A stretch of DNA of 64,000 nt from Pseudomonadota bacterium (lineage in GTDB: Bacteria; Pseudomonadota; Alphaproteobacteria; Rhizobiales; Beijerinckiaceae), in assembly GCA_023426505.1 (NCBI GenBank), contig JAFAAP010000315.1, forward strand, positions 6,745-70,744, read 5' to 3'. A program made the position numbers and the translations under genes. A model generated the notes under the pieces. The model saw nothing but the letters and a program-made list of their open reading frames with translations, did not search any database and was not told the origin of the DNA. Position 1 is the stretch's first letter; each line of letters starts with the position of its first letter. Of the stretch, positions 33,240 to 42,829 are shown in pieces.

Positions 33240-34424
33240 ATGGCAGGTTCGCCCTCTTCCTACGACGTCGCGGTCATCGGCCTCGGGGCCATGGGATCGG
33301 CGGCGCTCTACCAGCTTGCCAAAAGAGGCGTGACGGCGATCGGGATCGACCGCTTCGCGCCGCCGCACGATCAGGGCTCGACCCACGGAGAGACCCGCAT
33401 CACCCGCCAGGCAATCGGCGAGGGTGAGATCTACGTGCCGCTCGCCTTGCGCTCCCACAAGATCTGGCGCGAGGTGGAGGCCCAGACCGGCGAGCATCTG
33501 CTGACGCAGAACGGCTGCCTCATCATCGGCTCCGAAGAGCGGCGGGCCGAGGGCAATGTCCGGATCGACTTCATGGGACGGACCCTCCGGGCGGCAAGAC
33601 AGTACGGCATTCCGCACGAGGTCTTGGATGCGGCCGAGGTTCGGCGACATTTCCCGCAGTTCCGTGCTCATGATGGCGAGGTGGGTTATCTCGAGCCGGG
33701 CGGCGGATATCTGAACCCGGAGCGCTGCGTGGCAGCTCAGCTCACCCTGGCCCGGAATCTCGGCGCCTCCCTCCTCCTCGACACGATCGTGCGCGCTGTC
33801 AGACAGGAAGGGGACGGCGTCCGAATCGTGACCGACCGTGACGAGATCGCGGCCGGGCAGGTAATCGTCTCCGCCGGCGCCTGGGCTCCCGCCTTGCTGG
33901 GCGCTCCCTTCGACCGGCTTCTCACCCCGACCCGGCAGGTCATGCACTGGTTTCCGGTCGAGCCGGAGGCCGCGCAGGTTTGGGCCGAGAGCCCCGTCTT
34001 CATCTGGTCGCACGGCTCCGGTCCGAACGATTTCTTCTACGGTTTTCCCTCCTTGCCGGGAAGCGGAACGGTCAAGACGGCCGGCGAGCAGTATGACGAA
34101 ACGACGGATCCGGACCAGATCGAACGCAGGATCGCTCCCGACGAGGCCGGTCTCATGCGAAGGAAGCATCTCGACGGGCGTCTCGCGGGGCTGCGGCCGG
34201 ACGGAGCCCGGGCCGTGACCTGCCTCTATACCGTCACTCCGGACTCGAACTTCCTGATCGACCGCCATCCCGATCAGGAACGTGTCCTGGTGGTCTCTCC
34301 CTGCTCCGGCCATGGCTTCAAGCACTCGGCGGCGATCGGAGAGGCGGCGGCACAGATCATGGTCGATGGCCGCAGTGGCATTGATATGTCACCCTTTTCG
34401 TTGTCGCGGTTTCAAGAGGGATGA
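33240..34424 (+). CDS. Monomeric sarcosine oxidase / N-methyltryptophan oxidase-type flavoenzyme
   Basis: FAD-dependent amine oxidase, 394 aa. N-terminal FAD-binding YDVAVIGLGAMGSAALYQLA (residues 8-27), GSTHGETRITRQAIGEG at the flavin/substrate site, and CLYTVTPDSNFLIDRHP, in which the Cys is the residue that binds FAD covalently in this family. C-terminal SPCSGHGFKHSAAIGE. Oxidises an N-methylated or secondary amino acid to produce peroxide and formaldehyde or an imine; the exact substrate is not evident. It diverges from the thiamine operon. Confidence 0.88.
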   Translation: MAGSPSSYDVAVIGLGAMGSAALYQLAKRGVTAIGIDRFAPPHDQGSTHGETRITRQAIGEGEIYVPLALRSHKIWREVEAQTGEHLLTQNGCLIIGSEERRAEGNVRIDFMGRTLRAARQYGIPHEVLDAAEVRRHFPQFRAHDGEVGYLEPGGGYLNPERCVAAQLTLARNLGASLLLDTIVRAVRQEGDGVRIVTDRDEIAAGQVIVSAGAWAPALLGAPFDRLLTPTRQVMHWFPVEPEAAQVWAESPVFIWSHGSGPNDFFYGFPSLPGSGTVKTAGEQYDETTDPDQIERRIAPDEAGLMRRKHLDGRLAGLRPDGARAVTCLYTVTPDSNFLIDRHPDQERVLVVSPCSGHGFKHSAAIGEAAAQIMVDGRSGIDMSPFSLSRFQEG

Positions 34425-34504
34425 GGATGGACCGCGTCGAATGATCAGCGGCGTGGAACGGCCCAGGCTTATGGCCGTTCTTCAATCCGCATCGGGAAGA
34501 TCTC

Positions 34505-35110
34505 ATGTCCGGACTCCAGAACGGCCCCTTGAATGACCGAACGGTTCATCTCTGCATCGACATGCAGCGGATCTTCTCGACGGAAGGCCCATGGCCGACG
34601 CCCTGGATGGAGCGGGTTCTGCCGACGGTGGTGCGCATTGTCGAGTGCGTCCCGGAGCGCACCGTGTTCACCCGGTTCATTACGCCGGAGCGTCCGGAAG
34701 ACATGCCTGGCACCTGGCGCCAGTATTATGAGCGCTGGCGCCAGACGACGCGCGAATATCTCGATCCACGCATGCTGGACCTGATGCCGCCGCTCGGGCA
34801 GTTCGTCCCCCCCGCGACCGTGATCGACAAGCCCGTCTACTCGGCCTTTGCCGGACACAAGCTCGCCGACCTGCTACGGGAACGCGGCGCGGACACGCTG
34901 GTGGTGACGGGCTCGGAAACAGACGTCTGTGTCCTCGCCACGGTCCTGGGAGCGGTCGATCATGGTTACCGGGTGGTGATCGCAGCCGACGGCCTGTGCA
35001 GTTCGTCGGACGAGGGGCACGACTCGCTCCTCGCCCTCTACAGCAAGCGTTTCAGCCAGCAGATCGAGACCGCGGATACCGAGACGATCCTGTCCGCTTG
35101 GGAGAGATAG
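34505..35110 (+). CDS. Isochorismatase-family cysteine hydrolase
   Basis: 201 aa. Catalytic triad visible: Asp in LCIDMQRIF (about residue 19), Lys in VIDKPVYSAF (about 117) and Cys in GSETDVCVLATVLGA (about 147), followed by YRVVIAADGLCSS. Family members hydrolyse amides such as N-carbamoyl compounds, or vinyl ethers. It follows the flavin oxidase by 80 bases, so a linked amine or amide catabolic step is possible. Ribosome binding site GGGAAGATC. Confidence 0.85.
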   Translation: MSGLQNGPLNDRTVHLCIDMQRIFSTEGPWPTPWMERVLPTVVRIVECVPERTVFTRFITPERPEDMPGTWRQYYERWRQTTREYLDPRMLDLMPPLGQFVPPATVIDKPVYSAFAGHKLADLLRERGADTLVVTGSETDVCVLATVLGAVDHGYRVVIAADGLCSSSDEGHDSLLALYSKRFSQQIETADTETILSAWER

Positions 35111-35113
35111 CGC

Positions 35114-37465
35114 CTATCGGCGCGGGCTCTTGTCCTTTGTGGTATTCAGTCCGGCGCGACGCAAGGCATCCGCCAGCGCGCCGCCGGTGGAGGCCTGATG
35201 GCTCTGTGCGAGGGGCTTTCGGTCGCCGTTCTGCGGACGGGACTTCTGGAACGAGCCGCGATTGTCGTCACGTCCAGCGCCCTTCTTTTCGACCGGATCG
35301 CTCATGCGCATCGTCAGCGAAATGCGCTTGCGGGCCTTGTCGACCTCGAGCACCTTCACCCGCACGATATCGCCCGGCTTCACCACGGAGCGTGGGTCCT
35401 TCACGAAGGTGTCCGACAGGGCTGAGATGTGCACGAGGCCGTCTTGGTGGACGCCCACATCCACGAAAGCCCCGAAGGCAGCGACGTTCGTCACCACGCC
35501 CTCCAGCATCATGCCGGGCTTCAGATCGTCGATCTTTTCGACGCCCTCCATGAACGTGGCGGTCTTGAATTCGGGGCGAGGATCGCGGCCGGGCTTCTCC
35601 AGCTCGCTCAGGATGTCCTTTACGGTCGGCACGCCGAATTTCTCGTCCGTAAAGCTCTCGGGTCGCAGCTTCTTGAGAACGCCGCCGTTGCCGATCAGCA
35701 CCTTGATGTCGCTCTTCGTCGCCTCGATGATGCGGCGCACGACGGGGTAGGCTTCCGGATGCACGCCCGAGGCATCCAGCGGATCGTCGCCGTTCGGGAT
35801 GCGTAGGAAGCCGGCCGCCTGTTCGAAGGTCTTGGGTCCGAGACCCGACACCTTCGTGAGCGCCTTGCGGGTCTTGAAGGGGCCGTTGGCGTCGCGATGC
35901 GTGACGATGTTCTGAGCCACCCATTCTCCGAGGCCCGACACGCGGGCGAGCAATGGCGCCGAGGCGGTGTTGAGATCGACGCCGACAGCGTTCACGCAGT
36001 CCTCGACCACCGCATCAAGGGAGCGCGAGAGCTTGTATTCGGCAAGATCGTGCTGGTACTGGCCGACGCCGATCGATTTCGGATCGATCTTCACGAGTTC
36101 CGCCAGCGGGTCCTGCAGCCGCCTTGCGATCGATACGGCGCCGCGCAGCGACACGTCGAGGTCGGGAAGTTCCTGGCTGGCATAGGCCGAGGCCGAGTAG
36201 ACGGATGCACCGGCCTCCGACACCATGATCTTGGTGAGCTTCAGGTCAGGGTGCTTCGACACCAGTTCGCCAGCGAGCTTGTCGGTCTCGCGCGACGCCG
36301 TGCCATTGCCGATAGCGACGAGCTCGACCTTGTGAAGGCGGCATAGCCTCGCGAGGGTCGCGATGGAGTCGTCCCACTGCCGCTTCGGCTCGTGCGGGTA
36401 GATGGTGTCGGTCGCCACGACCTTGCCGGTAGCGTCCACCACCGCGACCTTGACCCCGGTGCGATAGCCAGGGTCGAGCCCGAGGGTCGGGCGGGTGCCC
36501 GCGGGCGCGGCGAGCAGCAGATCGCGCAGGTTGCCGGCGAACACCTTTACGGCCTCGTCCTCGGCGGCCTGCCAAAGACGCATCTTCATGTCGAGCTCGA
36601 TGGAGAACCGCAGCTTCGTGCGCCATGCCCAACGCACGGTCTCCATGAGCCAGCGATCGCCAGGGCGGCCTTTGTCCTCGATGCCGAACGTCAGGGCGGT
36701 GCGGCCTTCATAGGGGCTCACATAGTTCGGTTCGCCGCTGGCCGGATCCTCCTCCATGCGCAGGTCGAGGATCTCCTCCTTCTCGCCGCGGAAGAGCGCC
36801 AGGATGCGGTGGGACGGCAGCTTGGTGAGCGGCTCGGAAAAGTCGAAGTAGTCGGCGAACTTCGCCCCCTCCGTCTTCTTGCCGTCCCGCACCGTCGAGG
36901 TGAGGCGACCACGCTGCCAATAGGTCTCTCGGAGGGCGCCGAGGAGTTCCGCGTTCTCGGCAAATCGCTCGACCAGGATGGCGCGTGCACCTTCCAGCGC
37001 GGCCTCGGGGGTCGCGACGTCCTTGTCCGCGTCCACGAAGGCTGCTGCCGACTCCTTCGGATCGCGCCCCGGCTCGCCGAGAAGCAGATCGGCAAGAGGC
37101 TCGAGCCCGGCTTCCTTGGCGATCTGCGCCTTGGTGCGCCGCTTGGGCTTGTAGGGCAGATACAGGTCCTCAAGACGTGCCTTCGTGTCGGCCGTGTTGA
37201 TCTGCAACGCCAGCTCGTCGGTCAGCTTGCCCTGTTCGCGGATGCTGTCGAGGATCGTCTTGCGGCGGTCCTCCAGCTCGCGGAGATAGCGCAGGCGCTC
37301 CTCCAGAGTGCGCAACTGAGCGTCGTCCAGCGTGCCGGTCACTTCCTTGCGGTAGCGGGCAATGAAGGGCACCGTCGCCCCACCGTCGAGCAGGTCGACG
37401 GCGGCTTTGACCTGCCATTCCTGAACATTGAGTTCGTTCGCGATGCGCTGGCCGATGGATAGCAT
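35114..37465 (-). CDS. tex: Tex-family RNA-binding protein
   Basis: 783 aa, the normal Tex length. N-terminal helical region (residues 1-185) including PFIARYRKEVTGTLDDAQLR and LEDLYLPYKPKRRTKA, YqgF-like RNase H domain at about 325-450 (LGLDPGYRTGVKVAVVDATG), helix-hairpin-helix repeats around 490-560 (ARVSGLGEWVAQNIV, VSGLGPKTFEQAAGFLRI) and an S1 RNA-binding domain at about 650-720 (GMMLEGVVTNVAAFGAFVDV). Tail is basic and Gly/Lys rich. It converges closely on the isochorismatase-type gene (3 bases between stops). Global effect on transcription; specific role unclear. Confidence 0.96.
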   Translation of the reverse strand: MLSIGQRIANELNVQEWQVKAAVDLLDGGATVPFIARYRKEVTGTLDDAQLRTLEERLRYLRELEDRRKTILDSIREQGKLTDELALQINTADTKARLEDLYLPYKPKRRTKAQIAKEAGLEPLADLLLGEPGRDPKESAAAFVDADKDVATPEAALEGARAILVERFAENAELLGALRETYWQRGRLTSTVRDGKKTEGAKFADYFDFSEPLTKLPSHRILALFRGEKEEILDLRMEEDPASGEPNYVSPYEGRTALTFGIEDKGRPGDRWLMETVRWAWRTKLRFSIELDMKMRLWQAAEDEAVKVFAGNLRDLLLAAPAGTRPTLGLDPGYRTGVKVAVVDATGKVVATDTIYPHEPKRQWDDSIATLARLCRLHKVELVAIGNGTASRETDKLAGELVSKHPDLKLTKIMVSEAGASVYSASAYASQELPDLDVSLRGAVSIARRLQDPLAELVKIDPKSIGVGQYQHDLAEYKLSRSLDAVVEDCVNAVGVDLNTASAPLLARVSGLGEWVAQNIVTHRDANGPFKTRKALTKVSGLGPKTFEQAAGFLRIPNGDDPLDASGVHPEAYPVVRRIIEATKSDIKVLIGNGGVLKKLRPESFTDEKFGVPTVKDILSELEKPGRDPRPEFKTATFMEGVEKIDDLKPGMMLEGVVTNVAAFGAFVDVGVHQDGLVHISALSDTFVKDPRSVVKPGDIVRVKVLEVDKARKRISLTMRMSDPVEKKGAGRDDNRGSFQKSRPQNGDRKPLAQSHQASTGGALADALRRAGLNTTKDKSPRR

Positions 37466-37645
37466 GACAATCTCCGACTGAGCCGAGGCGCGGCTTCTAC
37501 GGTGCCGGACATCCCCTGGTCAACCGGGGTCAAGCTGCCGCAGGGGAAGGCGCTCAGGGCTGAATTTCTCTGAAATTTCCCTTGGCTCTGGGGCTTTCGG
37601 CAGATAGACCGTCCGGCCCCGCGCCTCCCATCCCCAGAGATTGCC

Positions 37646-38959
37646 ATGCCCGCCGCCTCCCAGGACCTTTCCATCGGTATCGATTTCGGCACCAGCAACA
37701 CCGTGGTTGCGCTCGCCGACTCGCAGGGGCGTGTCGAGGCCCTGACCTTCGATCACCGGGGCGGCAGTCTCAAAGTCTACGTGACGGCCCTGTGCTTTTG
37801 GGACGAGCGGCACGGCAATGGCCTACGGACAGAGGTGGAAGGCGGCCCCTGGGCGATCGACCAGTTCCTCGAAGGGCTGACGGCACATCGCTTCATCCAG
37901 TCCTTCAAGACCTTCGCGGCGAGCCAGTCCTTTCAGGAAACGCGCATCTTCCGCGAGCGCTACCGGTTCGAGGACCTTCTGAGCACCTTCCTGCGAACCC
38001 TCACGCGCCACGGTGGCGAGCGGTTCGACCTCTCAGCCCGGAACGTGGTGATCGGCCGGCCGGTGCAGTTCGCCGGGAGCCATCCGGACGACGATCTCGC
38101 CATGAACCGGTATCGGGCCGCCTTCGGCAAGCTGGGGGCCAATCATGCCCGGTACGTCTACGAACCGGTCGGAGCGGCATTCTTCTATGCCCAGCAGCTG
38201 AACCATGACGCGACGGTCCTGGTGGCCGATTTCGGCGGCGGCACCAGCGACTTCTCGGTCATGCGCTTTTCACGCGCCAGCGGAGCTCTTCGGGCAGAGC
38301 CTCTCGGTCATGCCGGCATCGGGATTGCCGGCGACGCTTTCGACTACCGCATCGTCGATCAGGTCGTGTCGCCGCGTCTCGGCAAGGGCGGGAGCTACCG
38401 CTCGATGGGGAAGATCCTGTCGATCCCGAACCACTACTACGCCAACTTCGCACGGTGGAACCAGCTCGCCATGATGAAGGGCAGCGGCGACCTGAAGGAA
38501 TTGCGGGAGCTGGCCCGCGCGGCCCTCGATCCGGAACCGCTTGAGAAGTTCATCGACATCGTCGAGTACGATCTGGGCTTTGCCCTCTACCGCGCCGTTT
38601 CGTCGACGAAAGTGGCATTGTCGTCCCATGACGAGACCGAGTTCCACTTCTCAGGAGAGGGCGTCGACATTCAGGCGACGATCAGGCGCCGCGATTTCGA
38701 GAGCTGGATTGCCGAGGACGTCGGCCGCATCGCCGATACCGTCGACAGGGCGCTGACGGTTGCCGGCGTGGAGGCGGGGGAGATCGAACGGGTCTTCCTG
38801 ACCGGCGGGACCTCCTTCGTTCCGGCAATCCGGCGCCTCTTCGTCGAGCGCTTCGGCGAGGAACGCCTGACCTCGGCCGACCAGTTCGAATCGATCGCCT
38901 ATGGGCTTGCGCTCATCGGCCAGACGGCGGACCCGGCTCGCTGGGCCGTAGCTGCCTGA
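37646..38959 (+). CDS. Hsp70-family protein (YegD-like)
   Basis: 437 aa, only the actin-like ATPase domain with no DnaK substrate domain. Phosphate 1 motif IGIDFGTSNTVVALADSQG (residues 10-28), phosphate 2 VLVADFGGGTSDFSVMRF and adenosine motif VFLTGGTSFVPAIRRLFVERF near the C-terminus, all as in E. coli YegD. Role probably chaperone-like but unproven. Single gene; the 180 bases upstream are shared with divergent tex. Confidence 0.88.
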   Translation: MPAASQDLSIGIDFGTSNTVVALADSQGRVEALTFDHRGGSLKVYVTALCFWDERHGNGLRTEVEGGPWAIDQFLEGLTAHRFIQSFKTFAASQSFQETRIFRERYRFEDLLSTFLRTLTRHGGERFDLSARNVVIGRPVQFAGSHPDDDLAMNRYRAAFGKLGANHARYVYEPVGAAFFYAQQLNHDATVLVADFGGGTSDFSVMRFSRASGALRAEPLGHAGIGIAGDAFDYRIVDQVVSPRLGKGGSYRSMGKILSIPNHYYANFARWNQLAMMKGSGDLKELRELARAALDPEPLEKFIDIVEYDLGFALYRAVSSTKVALSSHDETEFHFSGEGVDIQATIRRRDFESWIAEDVGRIADTVDRALTVAGVEAGEIERVFLTGGTSFVPAIRRLFVERFGEERLTSADQFESIAYGLALIGQTADPARWAVAA

Positions 38960-39045
38960 CCCCCAAAGGGAACGACCCTTGCGGTGCGCCCCACAACGGA
39001 GTTTATTTGCGGTGCAACATAAAAGCGCCAGCGAGGGTCTCCGTC

Positions 39046-41835
39046 GTGTCCCTGATCAATCCCGAGGCCACCCCGAGCAAGGATCTGCCCCTTCGTGACG
39101 ATATCCGGCTCCTCGGCCGGCTCCTGGGAGATACGATCCGTGAGCAGGAGGGCGAGGCGGTCTACGAGATCGTCGAACATATTCGCCAGAGCTCGATCCG
39201 CTTCCACCGGGACGAGGACGAGACGGCCCGGCGGGATCTCGAAACGACCCTGAACAGCCTGTCCCGAGGGCGGACGAACCAGATCATCCGTGCTTACAGC
39301 TATTTCTCTCATCTGGCGAACCTGGCCGAAGATCAGCATCACGTCCGCCGGTCCAGAGCCCACGCCATGGCCGGTGCCCATGCGGCCGTCGCACCCGCAC
39401 CCCGGGAGGGCACGATCGGGCGGGCGCTGAAGCTCCTGCGCGAGGCCGGCATCACCCAGGCCGATCTTCAGGCATTCTTCGCCAAGGCGCTGGTCTGCCC
39501 GGTCCTGACCGCGCATCCGACCGAGATCCGCCGCAAGAGCACCATCGACCGGGAGATGGAGATCGCCCAGCTTCTGGCCCAGCGCGACAGGCAGCATCTC
39601 ACGCCGGAGGAGAAGGCCTCCACGGAGGACGCCCTGCGTCGGGCCATCCTGACCCTTTGGCAGACGAGCATTCTGCGGCGCACCCGTCTGAAGGTCATCG
39701 ACGAGGTCGTGAACGGCCTCTCCTATTACGACTACACCTTCTTCAAGGAGCTGCCGCGGGTCTATGCCTCCCTGGAGGATCAGCTTGCGGTCCTCGATCC
39801 GGCGTGGGGCAATATGGAGCTTCCTGCCTTCCTGCGCATGGGGAGCTGGATCGGCGGAGACCGGGACGGGAATCCCTTCGTGACGGCGGATGCGCTCCGG
39901 CAGGCACTTCAGTTGCAGAGCAAGCACGCGCTCGGCTTTTATCTCGAAGAGCTGCACTGCCTCGGAGGCGAGCTGTCGCTGGACGGGCGGTTCGTGAACG
40001 TGTCCGAACAGGTGCAGGAACTGGCGAAGGCCTCTCCCGACCGCTCACCCCACCGGCAGGATGAGCCTTATCGCCGAGCGATTTCCGGCATGTATGCACG
40101 CCTCGCCGCAACGGCTCAGGCTCTCGGCCACGTCGATGTGGTTCGCTATCCCGTCGTGGGCGAGGCGCCGGCCTATACCGATGTCGAGGAGTTCGCCGGC
40201 GATCTGATGACGCTCCACGGGTCGCTGGTATCCAATGGCTCGACCGCCCTCTCGCGAGGACGTCTTCGCAAGCTTCGCCGAAACGTCAGCGTGTTCGGAT
40301 TCCATCTCGCAAGCCTCGACCTGCGCCAGAACTCCGACGTGCACGAGCGGGTCGTCGCCGAAATCTTCGAGAAGGCCAATCCCGGAACCGGATACAGGGA
40401 GATGTCCGAGGATGACCAGGTCGCTTTGTTGCTTGAGGAGCTTCGCAGCCCGAGGCCGCTGACCTCGCCTTTCCTGGACTACTCCGCCGAGACGGCCTCC
40501 GAGCTCGCCATCGTCCATGAGGCCGCCGAGGCCCGCAGGCGCTACGGCCAAGCCTCCGTGCCGAACTACGTCATCTCCAAGGCCGGGGACCCCTCGGACG
40601 TCCTCGAAGTGGCGCTGCTCCTGAAGGAAGCCGGGCTGCTTCGACCGCGGGAAGGGGAGATGCACGTCAACATCATCCCGCTCTTCGAGACGATCGCGGA
40701 TCTGCGACAGTGCAGCAAGGTCATGGACTTGCTCTTCGGCCTGCCCGACTACATGCGTCTCCTGCGCAGCCGCGGGCAGGTGCAGGAGGTGATGCTGGGC
40801 TATTCCGACAGCAACAAGGACGGCGGATTTCTCACCTCCGGCTGGGAGCTCTACAAAGCCGAGATCGAGCTGATCGAAGTGTTCAAGCGTCACGATGTGG
40901 GCCTGCGCCTCTTCCACGGCCGCGGCGGCTCGGTAGGTCGCGGCGGCGGACCGAGCTATCAGGCGATCCTCGCCCAGCCGGGCGGGGCCGTTCAGGGCGC
41001 AATCCGCATCACGGAGCAGGGAGAGGTCATCGCCGGGAAATATTCGAACCCGGACCTCGGACGGCGCAACCTCGAGATCCTGGCTGCGGCAACCCTGGAG
41101 GCATCGCTCCTGCATTCGGGTCGGTCGGCGCCGCGCGAGGAGTATCTGCAGGCCATGGAGGAGCTGTCGGACAGTGCCTTCCGGGCTTATCGCGGCCTCG
41201 TCTACGAGACGGAGGGTTTCGAGCGCTATTTCTGGGAATCCACGGTCATCGGCGAGATCGCCAACCTGAATATCGGCAGCCGGCCGGCCTCCCGAACCAA
41301 TTCACGGCGCATCGAGGACCTGCGGGCGATCCCGTGGGTGTTCGGCTGGGCCCAGTGCCGGCTGATGCTGCCGGGCTGGTATGGGTTCGGCTCCGCCGTG
41401 AACGCCTGGCTGAGGGACCATCCCGACAGCGGACTCGCCCTGCTGCAGGAGATGTACCGGGAGTGGCCTTTCTTCCAGGCGCTGCTCTCGAACATGGACA
41501 TGGTGCTCGCCAAGAGCAACATCGCCATCGCGTCCCGCTACGCGAGGCTCGTTGCGGACGAGGCCCTGCGCGATGCGATCTTCCCGCGCATCAGGCAGGA
41601 ATGGGAGGATTCGATCGGGAGGCTCCTGGCGATCACGGGGCAGCAGGCGCTGCTCGACGGCAACCCGCTCCTGGCACGATCCATCCGCAACCGCTTTCCC
41701 TACCTCGATCCGCTCAACCACCTGCAGATCGAACTGCTGAAGCGGCACAGAGCCGGCGACGCAGACGAGCGCGTCGTGGAGGGGATCCACCTGTCCATCA
41801 ACGGCATCGCGGCGGGCCTGCGCAACAGCGGCTAA
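39046..41835 (+). CDS. ppc: Phosphoenolpyruvate carboxylase
   Basis: Carboxylates PEP to oxaloacetate with bicarbonate (anaplerosis). About 929 aa. Marks: LTAHPTEIRRKSTIDREME with the catalytic His, GSWIGGDRDGNPFVTADALR, YSDSNKDGGFLTSGWELYKA, FHGRGGSVGRGGGPSYQAIL (mobile loop), RITEQGEVIAGKYSNPDLG and the C-terminal LSINGIAAGLRNSG. Start is placed at GTG 39046, which has AGGG about 10 bases upstream; the TTG at 39007 has no binding site. The C-terminus ends RNSG rather than the more usual RNTG. Confidence 0.96.
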   Translation: MSLINPEATPSKDLPLRDDIRLLGRLLGDTIREQEGEAVYEIVEHIRQSSIRFHRDEDETARRDLETTLNSLSRGRTNQIIRAYSYFSHLANLAEDQHHVRRSRAHAMAGAHAAVAPAPREGTIGRALKLLREAGITQADLQAFFAKALVCPVLTAHPTEIRRKSTIDREMEIAQLLAQRDRQHLTPEEKASTEDALRRAILTLWQTSILRRTRLKVIDEVVNGLSYYDYTFFKELPRVYASLEDQLAVLDPAWGNMELPAFLRMGSWIGGDRDGNPFVTADALRQALQLQSKHALGFYLEELHCLGGELSLDGRFVNVSEQVQELAKASPDRSPHRQDEPYRRAISGMYARLAATAQALGHVDVVRYPVVGEAPAYTDVEEFAGDLMTLHGSLVSNGSTALSRGRLRKLRRNVSVFGFHLASLDLRQNSDVHERVVAEIFEKANPGTGYREMSEDDQVALLLEELRSPRPLTSPFLDYSAETASELAIVHEAAEARRRYGQASVPNYVISKAGDPSDVLEVALLLKEAGLLRPREGEMHVNIIPLFETIADLRQCSKVMDLLFGLPDYMRLLRSRGQVQEVMLGYSDSNKDGGFLTSGWELYKAEIELIEVFKRHDVGLRLFHGRGGSVGRGGGPSYQAILAQPGGAVQGAIRITEQGEVIAGKYSNPDLGRRNLEILAAATLEASLLHSGRSAPREEYLQAMEELSDSAFRAYRGLVYETEGFERYFWESTVIGEIANLNIGSRPASRTNSRRIEDLRAIPWVFGWAQCRLMLPGWYGFGSAVNAWLRDHPDSGLALLQEMYREWPFFQALLSNMDMVLAKSNIAIASRYARLVADEALRDAIFPRIRQEWEDSIGRLLAITGQQALLDGNPLLARSIRNRFPYLDPLNHLQIELLKRHRAGDADERVVEGIHLSINGIAAGLRNSG

Positions 41836-41905
41836 AAGGCCGCAGTCGGAACCCGCTCCTGCCGTGCCGGTTGAAAACCGAAGACTGGAACCGAAGGAGA
41901 GAGCC

Positions 41906-42079
41906 ATGTCTCGCGGTGACAAATCGGCCTATACGGATAAGCAGAAGCGCAAGGCCGAACATATCGAGGAATCGTACGAAAGCCGCGGCGTCTCGGATAA
42001 GGAGGCCGAACGACGCGCCTGGGCGACTGTCAACAAGCAGGACGGCGGCGGCAAAAAGGGCGGTTCGGGGCACAAGTAG
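41906..42079 (+). CDS. Small charged protein, often labelled plasmid stabilization protein (57 aa)
   Basis: Strongly charged and highly conserved-looking: SRGDKSAYTDKQKRKAEHIE, then SYESRGVSDKEAERRAWATV and a Gly/Lys-rich tail. Proteins of this pattern are widespread in alphaproteobacteria and are commonly annotated as plasmid stabilization protein without experimental support; a stress-related or nucleic-acid-binding role is as likely. AAGGAGAGAGCC before ATG 41906 is a strong ribosome binding site. Confidence 0.75.
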   Translation: MSRGDKSAYTDKQKRKAEHIEESYESRGVSDKEAERRAWATVNKQDGGGKKGGSGHK

Positions 42080-42149
42080 GCGGACCTTCTCTCCAGCTGC
42101 GGTGAGCCTCTCGTTGAGGCTGCTTGGGACATTGCCGCCATACCAATCC

Positions 42150-42186
42150 GTGACAGGTGGCCGATCCCCGGAAAGGAACCTGTCAC
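42150..42186. promoter_or_regulatory. Perfect inverted repeat upstream of the molybdenum hydroxylase operon
   Basis: GTGACAGGT (42150-42158) and ACCTGTCAC (42178-42186) are a perfect nine-base inverted repeat with a 19-base centre, 107 bases before the 2Fe-2S subunit start. It may be an operator for a dimeric regulator or a hairpin in the leader. No regulator gene adjoins it. Confidence 0.4.
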
Positions 42187-42292
42187 CCGGCCCCCGGTTA
42201 TGTTCCCCGAGGGGATGGCGAAACTTGCGTTTTGCCGGAACAGCCGGCCTGTTCGTCTGCCATTCCTCGTCTCTCGATCCTGGGGACCAGGC

Positions 42293-42829
42293 ATGGATAC
42301 ATTCTCTCCCTTGAAGGCGGCGCCTCTGTCGCGCCGCGCCGGCACCCGCGGCACCATTGAACTCGTGCTCAACGTCAATGGCCGGAACCATCGTCTTGCG
42401 CTCGACCCGCGGGTGACGCTTCTCGATGCCCTGCGGGAACATCTCGGTCTCACCGGCTCGAAGAAGGGGTGCGACCAGGGGCAGTGCGGCGCCTGCACCG
42501 TTCATGTCGACGGCCGGCGTGTGCTGTCCTGCCTCACCCTTGCAGCCATGGTCGAAGGTAAAGCCGTTACAACCATCGAGGGCCTTGCGCCTGAAGAGGG
42601 TGGCCTCCACCCCATGCAGCAGGCCTTTCTCGATCACGATGCCTTTCAGTGCGGCTACTGCACCCCGGGTCAGATCATGTCAGCGGTCGCCTGTGTCCGC
42701 GAGGGACTTGCGACGACCGATGACGATATCCGCGAATATATGAGCGGCAATCTCTGTCGTTGTGCCGCCTATCCCAACATCGTCGAAGCGATCAAGCAGG
42801 CGCGGGCCGAAATGGAGGAGCAGCCATGA
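42293..42829 (+). CDS. Molybdenum hydroxylase 2Fe-2S subunit (PaoA/YagT-like)
   Basis: Electron-transfer subunit of a xanthine oxidase-family enzyme, 178 aa. Plant-type cluster GCDQGQCGACTVHVDGRRVLSC, and the C-terminal cluster FQCGYCTPGQIM with NLCRCAAYPNIVEAI. The order and NLCRCAAYPNI variant resemble the E. coli periplasmic aldehyde oxidoreductase PaoA. No clear Tat signal: the segment before the domain (MDTFSPLKAAPLSRRAGTRG) lacks a hydrophobic core. An earlier ATG at 42200 is possible. Stop overlaps the next start (ATGA). Confidence 0.92.
   Translation: MDTFSPLKAAPLSRRAGTRGTIELVLNVNGRNHRLALDPRVTLLDALREHLGLTGSKKGCDQGQCGACTVHVDGRRVLSCLTLAAMVEGKAVTTIEGLAPEEGGLHPMQQAFLDHDAFQCGYCTPGQIMSAVACVREGLATTDDDIREYMSGNLCRCAAYPNIVEAIKQARAEMEEQP

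Noticed and set aside
32943..34325. 460-codon frame antisense to the SolA-like oxidase
   Set aside because: It also runs through the TPP riboswitch and lacks protein-like composition.
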